Origin: Streptomyces apocyni | Lineage (GTDB): Bacteria > Actinomycetota > Actinomycetes > Streptomycetales > Streptomycetaceae | NCBI RefSeq assembly: GCF_009739465.1 | Contig: NZ_WHOM01000065.1 | Location: 62,001-126,000 of the forward strand | DNA length: 64,000 nt | Direction: 5' to 3' | Shown here: positions 15,348-23,201 of the stretch, piece by piece | Position numbering within the stretch: position 1 is the stretch's first letter | How the letters are laid out: each line of letters begins with the position of its first letter | Notes under the pieces: generated by a model | Seen by the model: only the letters and a program-made list of their open reading frames with translations | Database searches by the model: none | Told to the model about the DNA's origin: nothing | Program-made: the position numbers and the translations under genes

Positions 15348-17827
15348 CGGTTCTCTCCAGATACGTCAGATACGTCAGATACGTCGTGAGTGGTGGTGGT
15401 ACGGGGGGAATCGGCTCCGCAGCGCACGGCGACGGAGACATGGCTGCCGCCCAGCGACGAGCTGTTCAGCAGGACCGGCAGGCCGCCGCCGAACCGCCCC
15501 TGGTGCAGCGCGAGCGCCAGGGTCAGCGCGCCGCCGACGCCCATCGGCTCGCCGAGCACGGTCTTGGGCGCGTGCAGGGCGGGCACCGGATGGGGGCCGA
15601 ACAGCCGGGAGACAGCCAGGTTCTCGGCGGCGTCCGCCGTGCTCAGCCCGGCGGCGGCCAGCCACACCGCGCCCACCCCGGTCGGCGCGAGCCCGGCGTC
15701 GTCAAGGGCCGCCCGCATGGCGCGCTCCAGCCCCCGGCCGCGTGCGTCCCAACGGCGGGCCCGGCTGGCGTCGGACGCCATGCCGTGGCCGAGGATCTCG
15801 CCGAGGATGGTGGCGCCCCGGGCGATCGCCGCCGAGCGGCGCTCCAGGACGACGGCGACGCTGCCCTCGGCGAGCGTGAACTTCCCGTCGGCGGGCTCGT
15901 CGTCGGCGCGGGTGGAGGCGGCGCCGACCGCCGCGTACGCCCGGCCGACCTGCTCGGTGAGGGTGTCGGTGACCGTGCACACCAGCGCGTCGGCGTGCCC
16001 GGCGGCCAGCAGGTCGGCGGTGTAGGCGAGCGTCGCGGCACCGGTGGCGTGGCCCACCGAGAGGGTGGAAGTGGGGCCGCGCAGCCCGAGGTGGATGGCG
16101 ATCTGGCCGGCCGCCTGGTTGTAGACGGTGTTCGGGAAGACCGACGGATCGGCGGCGGCCGGGCCCTCGGCGAGCAGCGGGTCGGTGAACTTCTGCATCG
16201 CCTCCATCGGGCCCGTGCCGGTGCCGAAGACGATGCCGATCGCCTCGGCCTCGGGGCTGCCGGGCTCCACCCCGGCGTCCGCGAGCGCCTTGCTGGTGGC
16301 GGCGATGCCGAACTGCGCGAGCCGGTCCATCCGCCGCCGCTGGCGCTTCGTCAGATACGGCTCGGGGTCGAAGTCCACCGCGCTCCGCCGCACCCCGTCG
16401 GCGACGGTCACCGGCACCTGGCCACGGGTGTACGCCGACCAGACCTCGGCCGCGCTGCCTCCGGCCGGGCTCAGCAGCCCGATGCCGGTGATCACCACAC
16501 GGTCGGTGTCCGGGGCGGGCGGCCGGTGCGCGTCGGCGCTGCGGGTCAGCACCAGGGAGGCGTTGGCCCCGCCGAAGGCGAAGTTGTTGGACAGCGCGGC
16601 GCCGGAGTCCAGCGGGCGGGCCGCGCCCGGTATGTAGTCCAGCGGGCACTCGGGATCGGGTGTGGTGTACCCGGCGGTGGGCGGCGCGAGCTGCTCGTTC
16701 AGGGCATGCGCGGTGACGATCGCCTCGGCGGCACCGGCCGCGCCCAGCATGTGGCCGATCATCGACTTGGTGGAGGAGACGGGCGTACGGGCCGCCTCCG
16801 CCTCGCCGAGAGCGAGACGGATCGCGTTGGTCTCGGCCGGGTCGTTCTTGGGGGTGCCGGTGCCGTGCCCGTTCACGTACCCGATCTCCTCGGGCGTGAC
16901 CCCGGAGAGCCGCAGCGCCGAGGTGATGGCGCGGGCGGCGCCCTTGCCCTCGGGCTGCGGGGCCGTGGAGTGGAAGCCGTCGGCGGACAGCCCGTACCCG
17001 GCGACGTCGGCGAGGCCCGTCAGCCCGTGCTCGCGGGCGAAGTCGGAGCGGACCAGCAGCACCATGCCGCTGCCCTCGCCGAGCGACAGGCCCTGGCGGC
17101 CCGCGTCATAGGGCGCGGCAGGCTCGGGCGACAGCGACTGGAGTGCGTGGAAACCAGCGAAGCAGACGTCCGAGAAGGCATCGCTGCCCCCGGCGAGCAC
17201 CGCATCCGCGCGCCCCGCGCGCAGCAGGTCGGCGGCGAGACCGATGGCGTTCGCGCCCGACGCGCAGGCGGTGTTCACCGCGAGCACCGGGCCCCGTAGC
17301 CCAAAGGCCGCCCCGACCGACTCGGCCAGCGCCTGCGGAGTGACCAGCAGCGCCAGCCTGGGGTCCGGCGTCTCGCCGTCCCGTACGGCGCGCAGCCACT
17401 CACGCCCCGAGAGCAGACCGGCGTTGCAGGTGCCCAGGACCACGCCGAACCGCTCAGCCGCCACCAGCCCCTCCGGCAGCGTCGCCAGGGCCTCATCCGC
17501 CGCGACCAGGGCCAGCTCGATGGCCCGCTCCCGGAAGCCCTCGGGTGCGAGGTAGCCGCGCCGCGGCTCCACCGGGTCGGTGACCTCGCCACCGACCTTG
17601 GTGTCGAGCCCGTCCATGGACAGCGCCTGTACGGGGCCGATGCCGACCTGCCCGCGGCGCGCGCCCTCCCACAGGTGCCGCGCCGTGGGGCCGAGCGCCG
17701 AGATCGCGCCCGTACCGACGACGGTCACACCGCTCGCCGACGCGGTCTCGCTGGTAGTGGTATCCGTGGTTGTCCTTGTCGTGGCCGTGGCCGTGGCCGT
17801 GGCCGTGGCCGTGTCCGTGTCCGTCAT
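15344..17827 (-). CDS. Fused ketosynthase-chain length factor (KS-CLF)
   Basis: An 827-residue protein with ATG at 17827, overlapping the preceding CLF-like gene's stop. Residues 33-430 are a complete KAS II domain: active Cys188 (NTACASGANA), His321 (NGHGTGTPKND), Lys354 and His359 (TKSMIGHMLG). Residues 443-815 are a second KS fold in which Cys is replaced by His593 (SVGHATGAA), the first His region reads LAAAGLS, and the Lys-x4-His stretch reads KTVLGEP. That half is therefore a chain-length-factor partner. KS and CLF are normally separate, heterodimeric polypeptides. The first 30 residues are a Thr/Ala/Asp low-complexity leader encoded by a hexanucleotide repeat. Confidence 0.93.
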   Translation of the reverse strand: MTDTDTATATATATATTRTTTDTTTSETASASGVTVVGTGAISALGPTARHLWEGARRGQVGIGPVQALSMDGLDTKVGGEVTDPVEPRRGYLAPEGFRERAIELALVAADEALATLPEGLVAAERFGVVLGTCNAGLLSGREWLRAVRDGETPDPRLALLVTPQALAESVGAAFGLRGPVLAVNTACASGANAIGLAADLLRAGRADAVLAGGSDAFSDVCFAGFHALQSLSPEPAAPYDAGRQGLSLGEGSGMVLLVRSDFAREHGLTGLADVAGYGLSADGFHSTAPQPEGKGAARAITSALRLSGVTPEEIGYVNGHGTGTPKNDPAETNAIRLALGEAEAARTPVSSTKSMIGHMLGAAGAAEAIVTAHALNEQLAPPTAGYTTPDPECPLDYIPGAARPLDSGAALSNNFAFGGANASLVLTRSADAHRPPAPDTDRVVITGIGLLSPAGGSAAEVWSAYTRGQVPVTVADGVRRSAVDFDPEPYLTKRQRRRMDRLAQFGIAATSKALADAGVEPGSPEAEAIGIVFGTGTGPMEAMQKFTDPLLAEGPAAADPSVFPNTVYNQAAGQIAIHLGLRGPTSTLSVGHATGAATLAYTADLLAAGHADALVCTVTDTLTEQVGRAYAAVGAASTRADDEPADGKFTLAEGSVAVVLERRSAAIARGATILGEILGHGMASDASRARRWDARGRGLERAMRAALDDAGLAPTGVGAVWLAAAGLSTADAAENLAVSRLFGPHPVPALHAPKTVLGEPMGVGGALTLALALHQGRFGGGLPVLLNSSSLGGSHVSVAVRCGADSPRTTTTHDVSDVSDVSGENR
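17781..17822 (-). repeat. Hexanucleotide tandem repeat in the KS-CLF leader
   Basis: Five copies of GTGGCC (plus strand, 17781-17810) followed by two GTGTCC copies (17811-17822). The repeat encodes alternating Ala-Thr and Asp-Thr pairs at the N-terminus of the fused KS-CLF. Slippage would change length without shifting frame. Confidence 0.85.
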
Positions 17828-19134
17828 GCGTGTTCCCCGTTCGCACCCGGAGCGCTCAGTACGAGCGCCGTCTGCTGTCCTTCCAGTCCGCGGCCGATCG
17901 CCACGGTGTGCCGCACCCGTTCCTCGCGGGCGGCCCCCGCCACCCAGTCCATCCCCGCGCACTCGGGGTCCAGTTCGGTGAGGCCGAGCGTCGGCGGCAG
18001 CGCCCCGCCGTCGATCGCCAGCGCGCACACCGCGGCGTTGAGCGCGCCCGCGCCCGCCACCAGATGCCCCGTCGCGGGCTTGACGCTGCCCGCCGCCGTG
18101 CCGGACGCCTTGCCATCGGCCCCGCCGAACACGGCGGTCAGCGCCCGCGCCTCGGTCAGGTCCCCGAGCCGCGTCGCACACCCGTGCGTGGCCACGTAAT
18201 CCACCGCACCGGCGTCAAGCCGGGCCTCCCGCAGCGCCTTGCGTACGGCGGCGGCCAGCGGCTCACCCAGCGGGTGCGGGGTGACCAACTCCGGGTCCTG
18301 GGTGGCCCCGAAGCCCCCGACCTCCGCGTAGATCCGCGCGCCACGCCGCTCGGCGGCCTCCCACTCCTCCAGTACGAGGAAGGCCGCCCCCTCGCCGAGT
18401 ACGGAGCCGCTGCGCGCCCTGTCGTACGGGCGGAACGCGTCCGCCCCGGCGTCGTTGCGCGTGGTGAGCACCCCGAGGCCGTCCATCTTGGTCATCACCC
18501 ACCAGGACGCCGCGTCGTCGAAGCCGCCCGCGATCACCACGTCGGACTCGCCGCCCCGGATGGAGCGGTAGCCCCGGGCGAGCGCGGTGAGACCGGCGTC
18601 CGCGGTGCCGTGGTAGTAGGAGTTGGCGCCCTTGAAGCCATGCGCGTGCGAGAGGTGGAAGAGCGACGCGGACTGTAGCCCCTCGACGAAGTACAGCGGG
18701 TAGAACGCCGATGACGCGCGCTCGCCGAGCTGACGCAGATCGGCCTTGCCGTCCTCGGCCCGGCCCGCCAGAGAGCCGGTGAGCAGGTGCTCGGGGTTCG
18801 AGATCTCCTTGTTCCCGCCGACGAACACCCCGGCGCGCTCCGGGTCGAACCCGGCCTCCGCCAGGTCGAGCCCGGCGTCCTCGACGGCCAGCGCGGCGCC
18901 GGAGATGGCCAGTTGGTCATTGCGTGTGGTCATCCGCAGCGACTTGCGCGGGGCGTACCTGGTGGCCCGGAAATCCGGCAGCTCGGCCGCGAGCCGGGTC
19001 GTGAGCGACGAGGCGTCGTAGCCCTGGATGGGGCCGACGGCACTACGCCCTTCGAGCAGGCCCTTCCAGGTCTCGCCCCGGCCCTCGCCCAGCGCGGTCA
19101 GGACTCCGATACCGGTGACCGCGACGCGCCTCAT
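17824..19134 (-). CDS. Stand-alone CLF-like ketosynthase homologue (no active Cys)
   Basis: A 436-residue KAS II-fold protein with ATG at 19134. Aligning back from the conserved AGG, the nucleophile position in HGTADAG is Ala178 instead of Cys. The His region (ATHGCATRLGD) and Lys/His motif (VKPATGHLVAG) persist. It therefore cannot form an acyl-enzyme and probably acts as the non-catalytic half of a second KS/CLF heterodimer, with the ketosynthase at 19520 as the obvious partner. All neighbouring starts and stops overlap by 4 bp. It could alternatively be a decarboxylating KSQ-like unit; it lacks the usual Gln. Confidence 0.88.
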   Translation of the reverse strand: MRRVAVTGIGVLTALGEGRGETWKGLLEGRSAVGPIQGYDASSLTTRLAAELPDFRATRYAPRKSLRMTTRNDQLAISGAALAVEDAGLDLAEAGFDPERAGVFVGGNKEISNPEHLLTGSLAGRAEDGKADLRQLGERASSAFYPLYFVEGLQSASLFHLSHAHGFKGANSYYHGTADAGLTALARGYRSIRGGESDVVIAGGFDDAASWWVMTKMDGLGVLTTRNDAGADAFRPYDRARSGSVLGEGAAFLVLEEWEAAERRGARIYAEVGGFGATQDPELVTPHPLGEPLAAAVRKALREARLDAGAVDYVATHGCATRLGDLTEARALTAVFGGADGKASGTAAGSVKPATGHLVAGAGALNAAVCALAIDGGALPPTLGLTELDPECAGMDWVAGAAREERVRHTVAIGRGLEGQQTALVLSAPGANGEHA

Positions 19135-19523
19135 GCCGCCACCGCCTTCTTCTCGCGTGCTTCCAGACGCAGCTGGCGGATTGTCGTCACGTCCTTGCCG
19201 TCCACGGACGCCACCGCCTTGAGCGTCACCGCGTCCTCGGTCGCCTCGGTGACCGTGACGCTGATCTCCAGCCGGTCTCCCGGCCGGGCGAAGTGGCGGT
19301 AGCGCACCCGCCGCGCCTCGGCCAGGGCCCAGCGCGAACCGGCGGGCGCGGCGGGCGCCGCGAGCCGGGCGGCCTGCACGACGTCGTCCAGGATCAGCAC
19401 ACCCGGCAGCACCGGAAAGCGGGGAAAGTGCGTCTCGAACACCGGGAGCGTGCCAGCGACATGGCGCACCGCGCGGGCACTCACCCCCGGCCGCACGTCG
19501 AGAACCTCATCGAACGCTGTCAT
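19131..19523 (-). CDS. FabZ-like hotdog dehydratase, His-containing subunit
   Basis: A 130-residue hotdog protein with ATG at 19523. It retains the FabZ loop THFPRFPVLPGVL with catalytic His32, but the acid that follows PGVL by three residues, Glu in FabZ, is Asp46 (ILDDVVQAA). It should act as a 3-hydroxyacyl-ACP dehydratase or as one half of a heterodimer with the hotdog protein at 20803. Aryl polyene clusters likewise carry two such proteins (ApeI, ApeP), and mycobacterial HadAB/HadBC split dehydratase function between subunits. It overlaps both neighbours by 4 bp. Confidence 0.85.
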   Translation of the reverse strand: MTAFDEVLDVRPGVSARAVRHVAGTLPVFETHFPRFPVLPGVLILDDVVQAARLAAPAAPAGSRWALAEARRVRYRHFARPGDRLEISVTVTEATEDAVTLKAVASVDGKDVTTIRQLRLEAREKKAVAA

Positions 19524-20806
19524 GCCGCAGCTCCTTCCGGGGACTTGACCACGAAGCAGGCATTGGTGCCGCCGAACGCGAAGGCGTTGACGAGCGCCGC
19601 ACGCACCGGGCGACGGGCCGCTCTATTCGGCACGTAGTCCAGGCCGAGCTTGGGGTCCGGGGTGTCGAGGTTGATGGTCGGCGGCACCACGCCCTCCCGC
19701 AGCGCGCCCAGCGCGGCGATCAGGTTGACCCCGGCCGCGGCCGAAGTGAGGTGGCCGGTCATGGACTTGGGTGAGCTGACGCACAGCCGCTCCGCGTGCT
19801 CGCCGAACAGCCCCCGGATGGCGGTGGTCTCACTGGCGTCGTTGCCCGGCGTGGACGTGCCGTGCGCGGCGATGTAGTCGATGCCCTCCGGGCCGAGGCC
19901 CGACTCGGCGACCGCGTCCCGCATCGCGGTGACCGCGCCGCCGCCGTCCGGCGGCGAGTCGGTGATCCGGTACGCGTTCAACGTCGAGCCGTAGCCCACT
20001 AGTTCGGCATGGATATGGGCGCCGCGCGCCACCGCGCTGTCCCACTCCTCCAGGGCGACGATCACCGCGCCCTCGCCGAGCACGAAGCCTGAGCGGTCGC
20101 TGTCGAAGGGACGCGAGGCGCGCTCCGGCTCGTCGTTCCAGCGGTCCGTGATGGCCCCGAGCAACGAGAAGCCCAGGACGTCCATCCAGGTGGTCAGCGC
20201 GTCGAAGCCACCGGCGAGCGTCTGCGCGCACTCGCCCTCCTGGATGCGCCGGTACGCCTCACCGATCGCGTGTGCGGCGCCCGCGCAGGCGGTGGACACA
20301 CTGACCACCGGACCCCGGCAGTCCCCGGCCCCGGCGACCGCCGACACGCCGACGTTCTGGTTGCGCAGCAGGACGTCTGAGGGCGCCTGCCGGTACAGGT
20401 CGTGAAAGTCGCTGCTGCTCAACTGGTACGACATGTCGACCAGTTCCTGGAGCTCGGGCCTGCCGACCGTCCCGGCGACCACCGCGCCCCGGTCGTACGG
20501 ATCGGCGTCGTGCCAGCCCTCACCCGCGTCCGCCACCGCCTCCTGGGCGGCGGCCAGCGCGAACAGCGCGGCCCGCGACAGATGGCGGCGCCGCTTGGCG
20601 GGCGCCACGGCCTTCGGGTCGAAGTCCTTGACCTGGCCCGCGATACGGACCGGGAACGTCGAGGCGTCGAAGGTCTCCAGCCGGCTCACCCCGCTACGCC
20701 CCTCGGCGAGCCCGCGCCAGGTCTCGGCCGCGGTGTTGCCGAGCGGGGTGACCGCGCCGACGCCCGTGACGGCGACCCGGCGTACCGCTGTCGTCGTGGT
20801 GCTCAT
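19520..20806 (-). CDS. Beta-ketoacyl-ACP synthase II-type ketosynthase
   Basis: A 428-residue protein. ATG at 20806 is chosen because it overlaps the preceding dehydratase stop (ATGA) and gives a standard N-terminus (VAVTGVGAVTPLG). The active site is complete: Cys174 (STACAGAAH), His315 (AHGTSTPGND), Lys347 and His352 (PKSMTGHLTS), and the terminal NAFAFGGTNA loop. It is the second catalytic KS of the cluster and probably pairs with the Cys-less homologue at 17824. Two KS/CLF pairs suggest separate priming and extension, or two chain-length phases. Confidence 0.92.
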   Translation of the reverse strand: MSTTTTAVRRVAVTGVGAVTPLGNTAAETWRGLAEGRSGVSRLETFDASTFPVRIAGQVKDFDPKAVAPAKRRRHLSRAALFALAAAQEAVADAGEGWHDADPYDRGAVVAGTVGRPELQELVDMSYQLSSSDFHDLYRQAPSDVLLRNQNVGVSAVAGAGDCRGPVVSVSTACAGAAHAIGEAYRRIQEGECAQTLAGGFDALTTWMDVLGFSLLGAITDRWNDEPERASRPFDSDRSGFVLGEGAVIVALEEWDSAVARGAHIHAELVGYGSTLNAYRITDSPPDGGGAVTAMRDAVAESGLGPEGIDYIAAHGTSTPGNDASETTAIRGLFGEHAERLCVSSPKSMTGHLTSAAAGVNLIAALGALREGVVPPTINLDTPDPKLGLDYVPNRAARRPVRAALVNAFAFGGTNACFVVKSPEGAAA

Positions 20807-21270
20807 CGGGCACCGCCCCCGACCGGCTCGCGGGTCAGCTGCTCCAGCATCCGCCGGGTCTCCACCGGGTCCTGGAGATCCTCGGCGGGCAGCAGTGCGC
20901 ACATCACGGCCTCGGCCTTCATCACCGGCTCGCCGTTCACCGACGCCGTGCCCGAGATCACCGCGGTCTCGTCGCCCATCGACTCGACCGTGCCCTCCAG
21001 GACCAGTACGTCCCCGGGGCGCACCGCGCCGTGGAAGGACACCCCGTCCACCGAGAGCAGCGCGGCGCGCTGCCGTACGTCCGTCGTCGCGATGATCAGC
21101 CAGGTCCCGGCCTGGCAGAGCGCCTCCAGCACCAGCGGCTCGGGCATCGCGGGCCCGTCGCCCTCGTCCCGCCAGAAGTCCTCGAACCAGGAGGTGAGTT
21201 TGCGGGCCTTGATGGAGCGCCCGGCATCCCAGGAGTCGATTCGGTCGATCAGATGGAAACGCATCGTCAT
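20803..21270 (-). CDS. Hotdog dehydratase-like protein, Glu-containing subunit
   Basis: A 155-residue FabA/FabZ-superfamily protein with ATG at 21270. The active-site acid is present as Glu49 (PLVLEALCQAG, matching PGVLxxEAxxQ of FabZ), but the His fourteen residues earlier in FabZ corresponds to Asp35 here (EDFWRDEGDGP), and PG becomes PE. It thus lacks what the 19131 protein keeps, and keeps what that protein has altered. A heterodimeric dehydratase with a composite site is the natural reading. It overlaps the AcpS stop and the ketosynthase start. Confidence 0.82.
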   Translation of the reverse strand: MTMRFHLIDRIDSWDAGRSIKARKLTSWFEDFWRDEGDGPAMPEPLVLEALCQAGTWLIIATTDVRQRAALLSVDGVSFHGAVRPGDVLVLEGTVESMGDETAVISGTASVNGEPVMKAEAVMCALLPAEDLQDPVETRRMLEQLTREPVGGGAR

Positions 21271-21764
21271 CCCTTGCCTGAGGCGTTGTCGGCGGCATCG
21301 GCTGCGGCTTTGGCTGCGTCGCCGGAGGCACCGGAGTTGGCGGGGTCGGCGGGCTCGGCGGGGTCGGCGAGGTCGACGGGCTCGTCAAGCAGCAGTACGG
21401 CGTGGGCGATGGCGTACTCCCCGCTGTGCGAGAGCGACAGCTCGACCGACGTCGCCCCGGACCGCGCCGCGCGCGCCCCGGCCCCGCCGCTCAGCCGCAC
21501 CCGGGGGCGGCCGAGTGGGGTGTTGACCACCTCGACGTCGTGCCACCGGGTGCCGGGTCCGAGCCCGGTGCCGAGCGCCTTCAGTACGGCCTCCTTGGCG
21601 GCGAACCGCGCCGCGAGGTGGGCCATGCCGTTGCGCTTGCCCGCGCAGTAGGCGCGCTCGCGTTCGGTGAAGATGTCCTGCTCGGCCTCGGGGTTGTCGT
21701 CGAGCAGCCGGTCCACCCGGTCCACCCGCACCAGGTCCACGCCGACCGCGATCCGTTGCGCCAC
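21267..21764 (-). CDS. Holo-ACP synthase (AcpS-type phosphopantetheinyl transferase)
   Basis: A 165-residue protein. GTG at 21764 is preferred over ATG at 21803 because GGAGGA lies immediately upstream and the family motif (IAVGVDLVRVDRV, metal-binding Asp) then begins at residue 5. The second motif, RFAAKEAVLKALGTG (Glu and Lys of the active site), and the C-terminal SLSHSGEYAIAHAVL strand are complete. It should load 4'-phosphopantetheine onto Ser39 of the cluster ACP. A Pro/Ala/Asp-rich tail of about 40 residues follows the catalytic core. It is the first gene of the strictly overlapping series. Confidence 0.9.
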   Translation of the reverse strand: MAQRIAVGVDLVRVDRVDRLLDDNPEAEQDIFTERERAYCAGKRNGMAHLAARFAAKEAVLKALGTGLGPGTRWHDVEVVNTPLGRPRVRLSGGAGARAARSGATSVELSLSHSGEYAIAHAVLLLDEPVDLADPAEPADPANSGASGDAAKAAADAADNASGKG

Positions 21765-21854
21765 TGCTCCTCCGCCGTGTCGTCCGTTCCGGCACTGCTT
21801 CAAGAGATCCCGGGCGAGGGGCGCTGGATACAGGCAGGTCGCGCGCGGCTGTGC

Positions 21855-23084
21855 TCAGGCCAGTACGAGCACCGCCGCGATCGCCGGCCCGAAGGCGCCG
21901 CCCAGCTGGTAGCAGAGGACGAACAGGCCGATCGCGGAGGGGCGTTGGGCGGCTGGTGCGGTGCCGCCCGCGTAGACCGCCAGGACCGCGTTGCTCCCGG
22001 TGGCGGCGAAGACCGCGGCCGTGGCGGTCAGCAGCAGCACCGGGGCCGAGGTCGCGAAGGCGGCGACGGCGGGGGCCAGCGCGCCCACCGTGATCAGGGC
22101 CGCGAAGACCGTACGCCGCCCCAGCCGGGCCGCGGCCGCCGCGAACAGGAGGGACAGCGCCGAGCCCGCCAGCAGCGCGATCAGCTGGCCGGTGCCGATG
22201 GCCGAAGTGGACCAGCCCGTACGGTCGGTGATCAGCCGCGGCAGCGCGAAGAGCAGCGTGAAGTACGAGGTCGACAGGGCGACACCGGTCAGCGCCGAGG
22301 CCAGGAACAGCGGGGAGCGCAGCACGGCCGCGGGCACGAAGCCCTCCGGGCGCCACCTGAGGTGCTGGCCGAGCAGGGCGCCCGCGACGAGGGCGGCGCC
22401 CAGGGCCGGGAGCGGGGTGTGCGGGAGGAGGATCAGCGCCGAGGCGAGAGCCACCAGGAGCCCGGCACCCTGGGTGTCGAACGGCTGGGCGAGCGGCGGG
22501 GTGCCCTTGGCGTACCGCGCCACCACCGGAACCGCGAGCAGCGACACGGCGGAGATGGACAGTGCCGCGTGCCAGGACACCGCGTCGCCAATCAGCGAAC
22601 CGAGCAGCGGCCCGGAGGCACCGAGCACGCCGAACCCGGACGTGATCACGCCCATCCGGCGGGTCGACCCCGCCAGGTTCATGGCGACGGCCACCAGGCC
22701 CGCCCCGCCGAGCGCCTGCCCGGCCCGGCCGACGAGTGCCAGCGGCAGCCAGGGCACGGTCGCCACCAGCGCGGTCCCCGCCACCACCAGCGCCGAGCTG
22801 ACCTTCAGCGTCGCCCCCACCCCGCGCTGCCTGAGCAGCCCGGCCAGCAGCGGGGTGCCCACCGCCATCGCCCAGGCGAACGCGGTGACCAGCCAGGTGA
22901 CGGTCGGGGTGGCCACGCCGAGTGAGCGCGCCATGTCCGGCAGGATCAGTACCGGGGCGTTGGCCCCGGCGGCCATCGGTGTCGCCAGCAACGCCAGCCA
23001 CAGAACAGGGACTTGGCGGGGTGGTGAGGTGACGGACGCGGTGGCGGACGCGGTGGCGTCGGGGATGCGCTGGGTGGTGGCCAT
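21855..23084 (-). CDS. MFS drug/metabolite exporter
   Basis: A 409-residue membrane protein with ATG at 23084 behind a GAGGGGA ribosome site. About twelve hydrophobic segments are visible. Motif-A-like residues follow TM2 (LLAGLLRQRGVG), and the pattern matches 12-TM major facilitator exporters. It is divergent from the MarR regulator and 90 bp upstream of the AcpS gene with no strong hairpin in the gap, so it may be the first gene of the PKS operon. Export of the pathway product under MarR control is the likely role. Confidence 0.87.
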   Translation of the reverse strand: MATTQRIPDATASATASVTSPPRQVPVLWLALLATPMAAGANAPVLILPDMARSLGVATPTVTWLVTAFAWAMAVGTPLLAGLLRQRGVGATLKVSSALVVAGTALVATVPWLPLALVGRAGQALGGAGLVAVAMNLAGSTRRMGVITSGFGVLGASGPLLGSLIGDAVSWHAALSISAVSLLAVPVVARYAKGTPPLAQPFDTQGAGLLVALASALILLPHTPLPALGAALVAGALLGQHLRWRPEGFVPAAVLRSPLFLASALTGVALSTSYFTLLFALPRLITDRTGWSTSAIGTGQLIALLAGSALSLLFAAAAARLGRRTVFAALITVGALAPAVAAFATSAPVLLLTATAAVFAATGSNAVLAVYAGGTAPAAQRPSAIGLFVLCYQLGGAFGPAIAAVLVLA

Positions 23085-23109
23085 GGAAGGTCCCCTCACT
23101 GCTTCAGGG

Positions 23110-23129
23110 TTGACAATCTCAACGTTGAA
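23110..23129. promoter_or_regulatory. MarR operator-like repeat 1
   Basis: A 20-bp element containing the perfect palindrome TCAACGTTGA (23119-23128). It lies at the presumed transcription start of the leftward MFS gene, immediately downstream of its -10. It matches a second copy at 23170-23189 at about 15 of 20 positions. Confidence 0.6.
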
Positions 23130-23158
23130 ATAAAAGCAGGGGGCTAGTTCAGCGTCAA
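23130..23158 (-). promoter_or_regulatory. Promoter of the MFS/PKS transcript
   Basis: On the minus strand TTGACG (23158-23153) is followed by a 17-bp spacer and TTTTAT (23135-23130). This is a reasonable vegetative promoter about 45 bp before the MFS start codon, with operator repeat 1 directly downstream. Confidence 0.5.
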
Positions 23159-23169
23159 GTGTCTTAAGA

Positions 23170-23189
23170 TTGAGAAGTTCTACGTTGAG
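23170..23189. promoter_or_regulatory. MarR operator-like repeat 2
   Basis: Second copy of the 20-bp element, with core TCTACGTTGA (23179-23188). It lies 12 bp before the marR start codon, where binding would block transcription or early elongation of the regulator gene. Spacing between the copies is 60 bp, close to six helical turns, so dimers would lie on the same face. Confidence 0.55.
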
Positions 23190-23201
23190 TGGGAGAGTGC
23201 G

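Noticed and set aside
21765..21803. Longer AcpS start at ATG 21803
   Set aside because: The added residues are not part of the AcpS fold, and the GTG at 21764 has a strong GGAGGA site.
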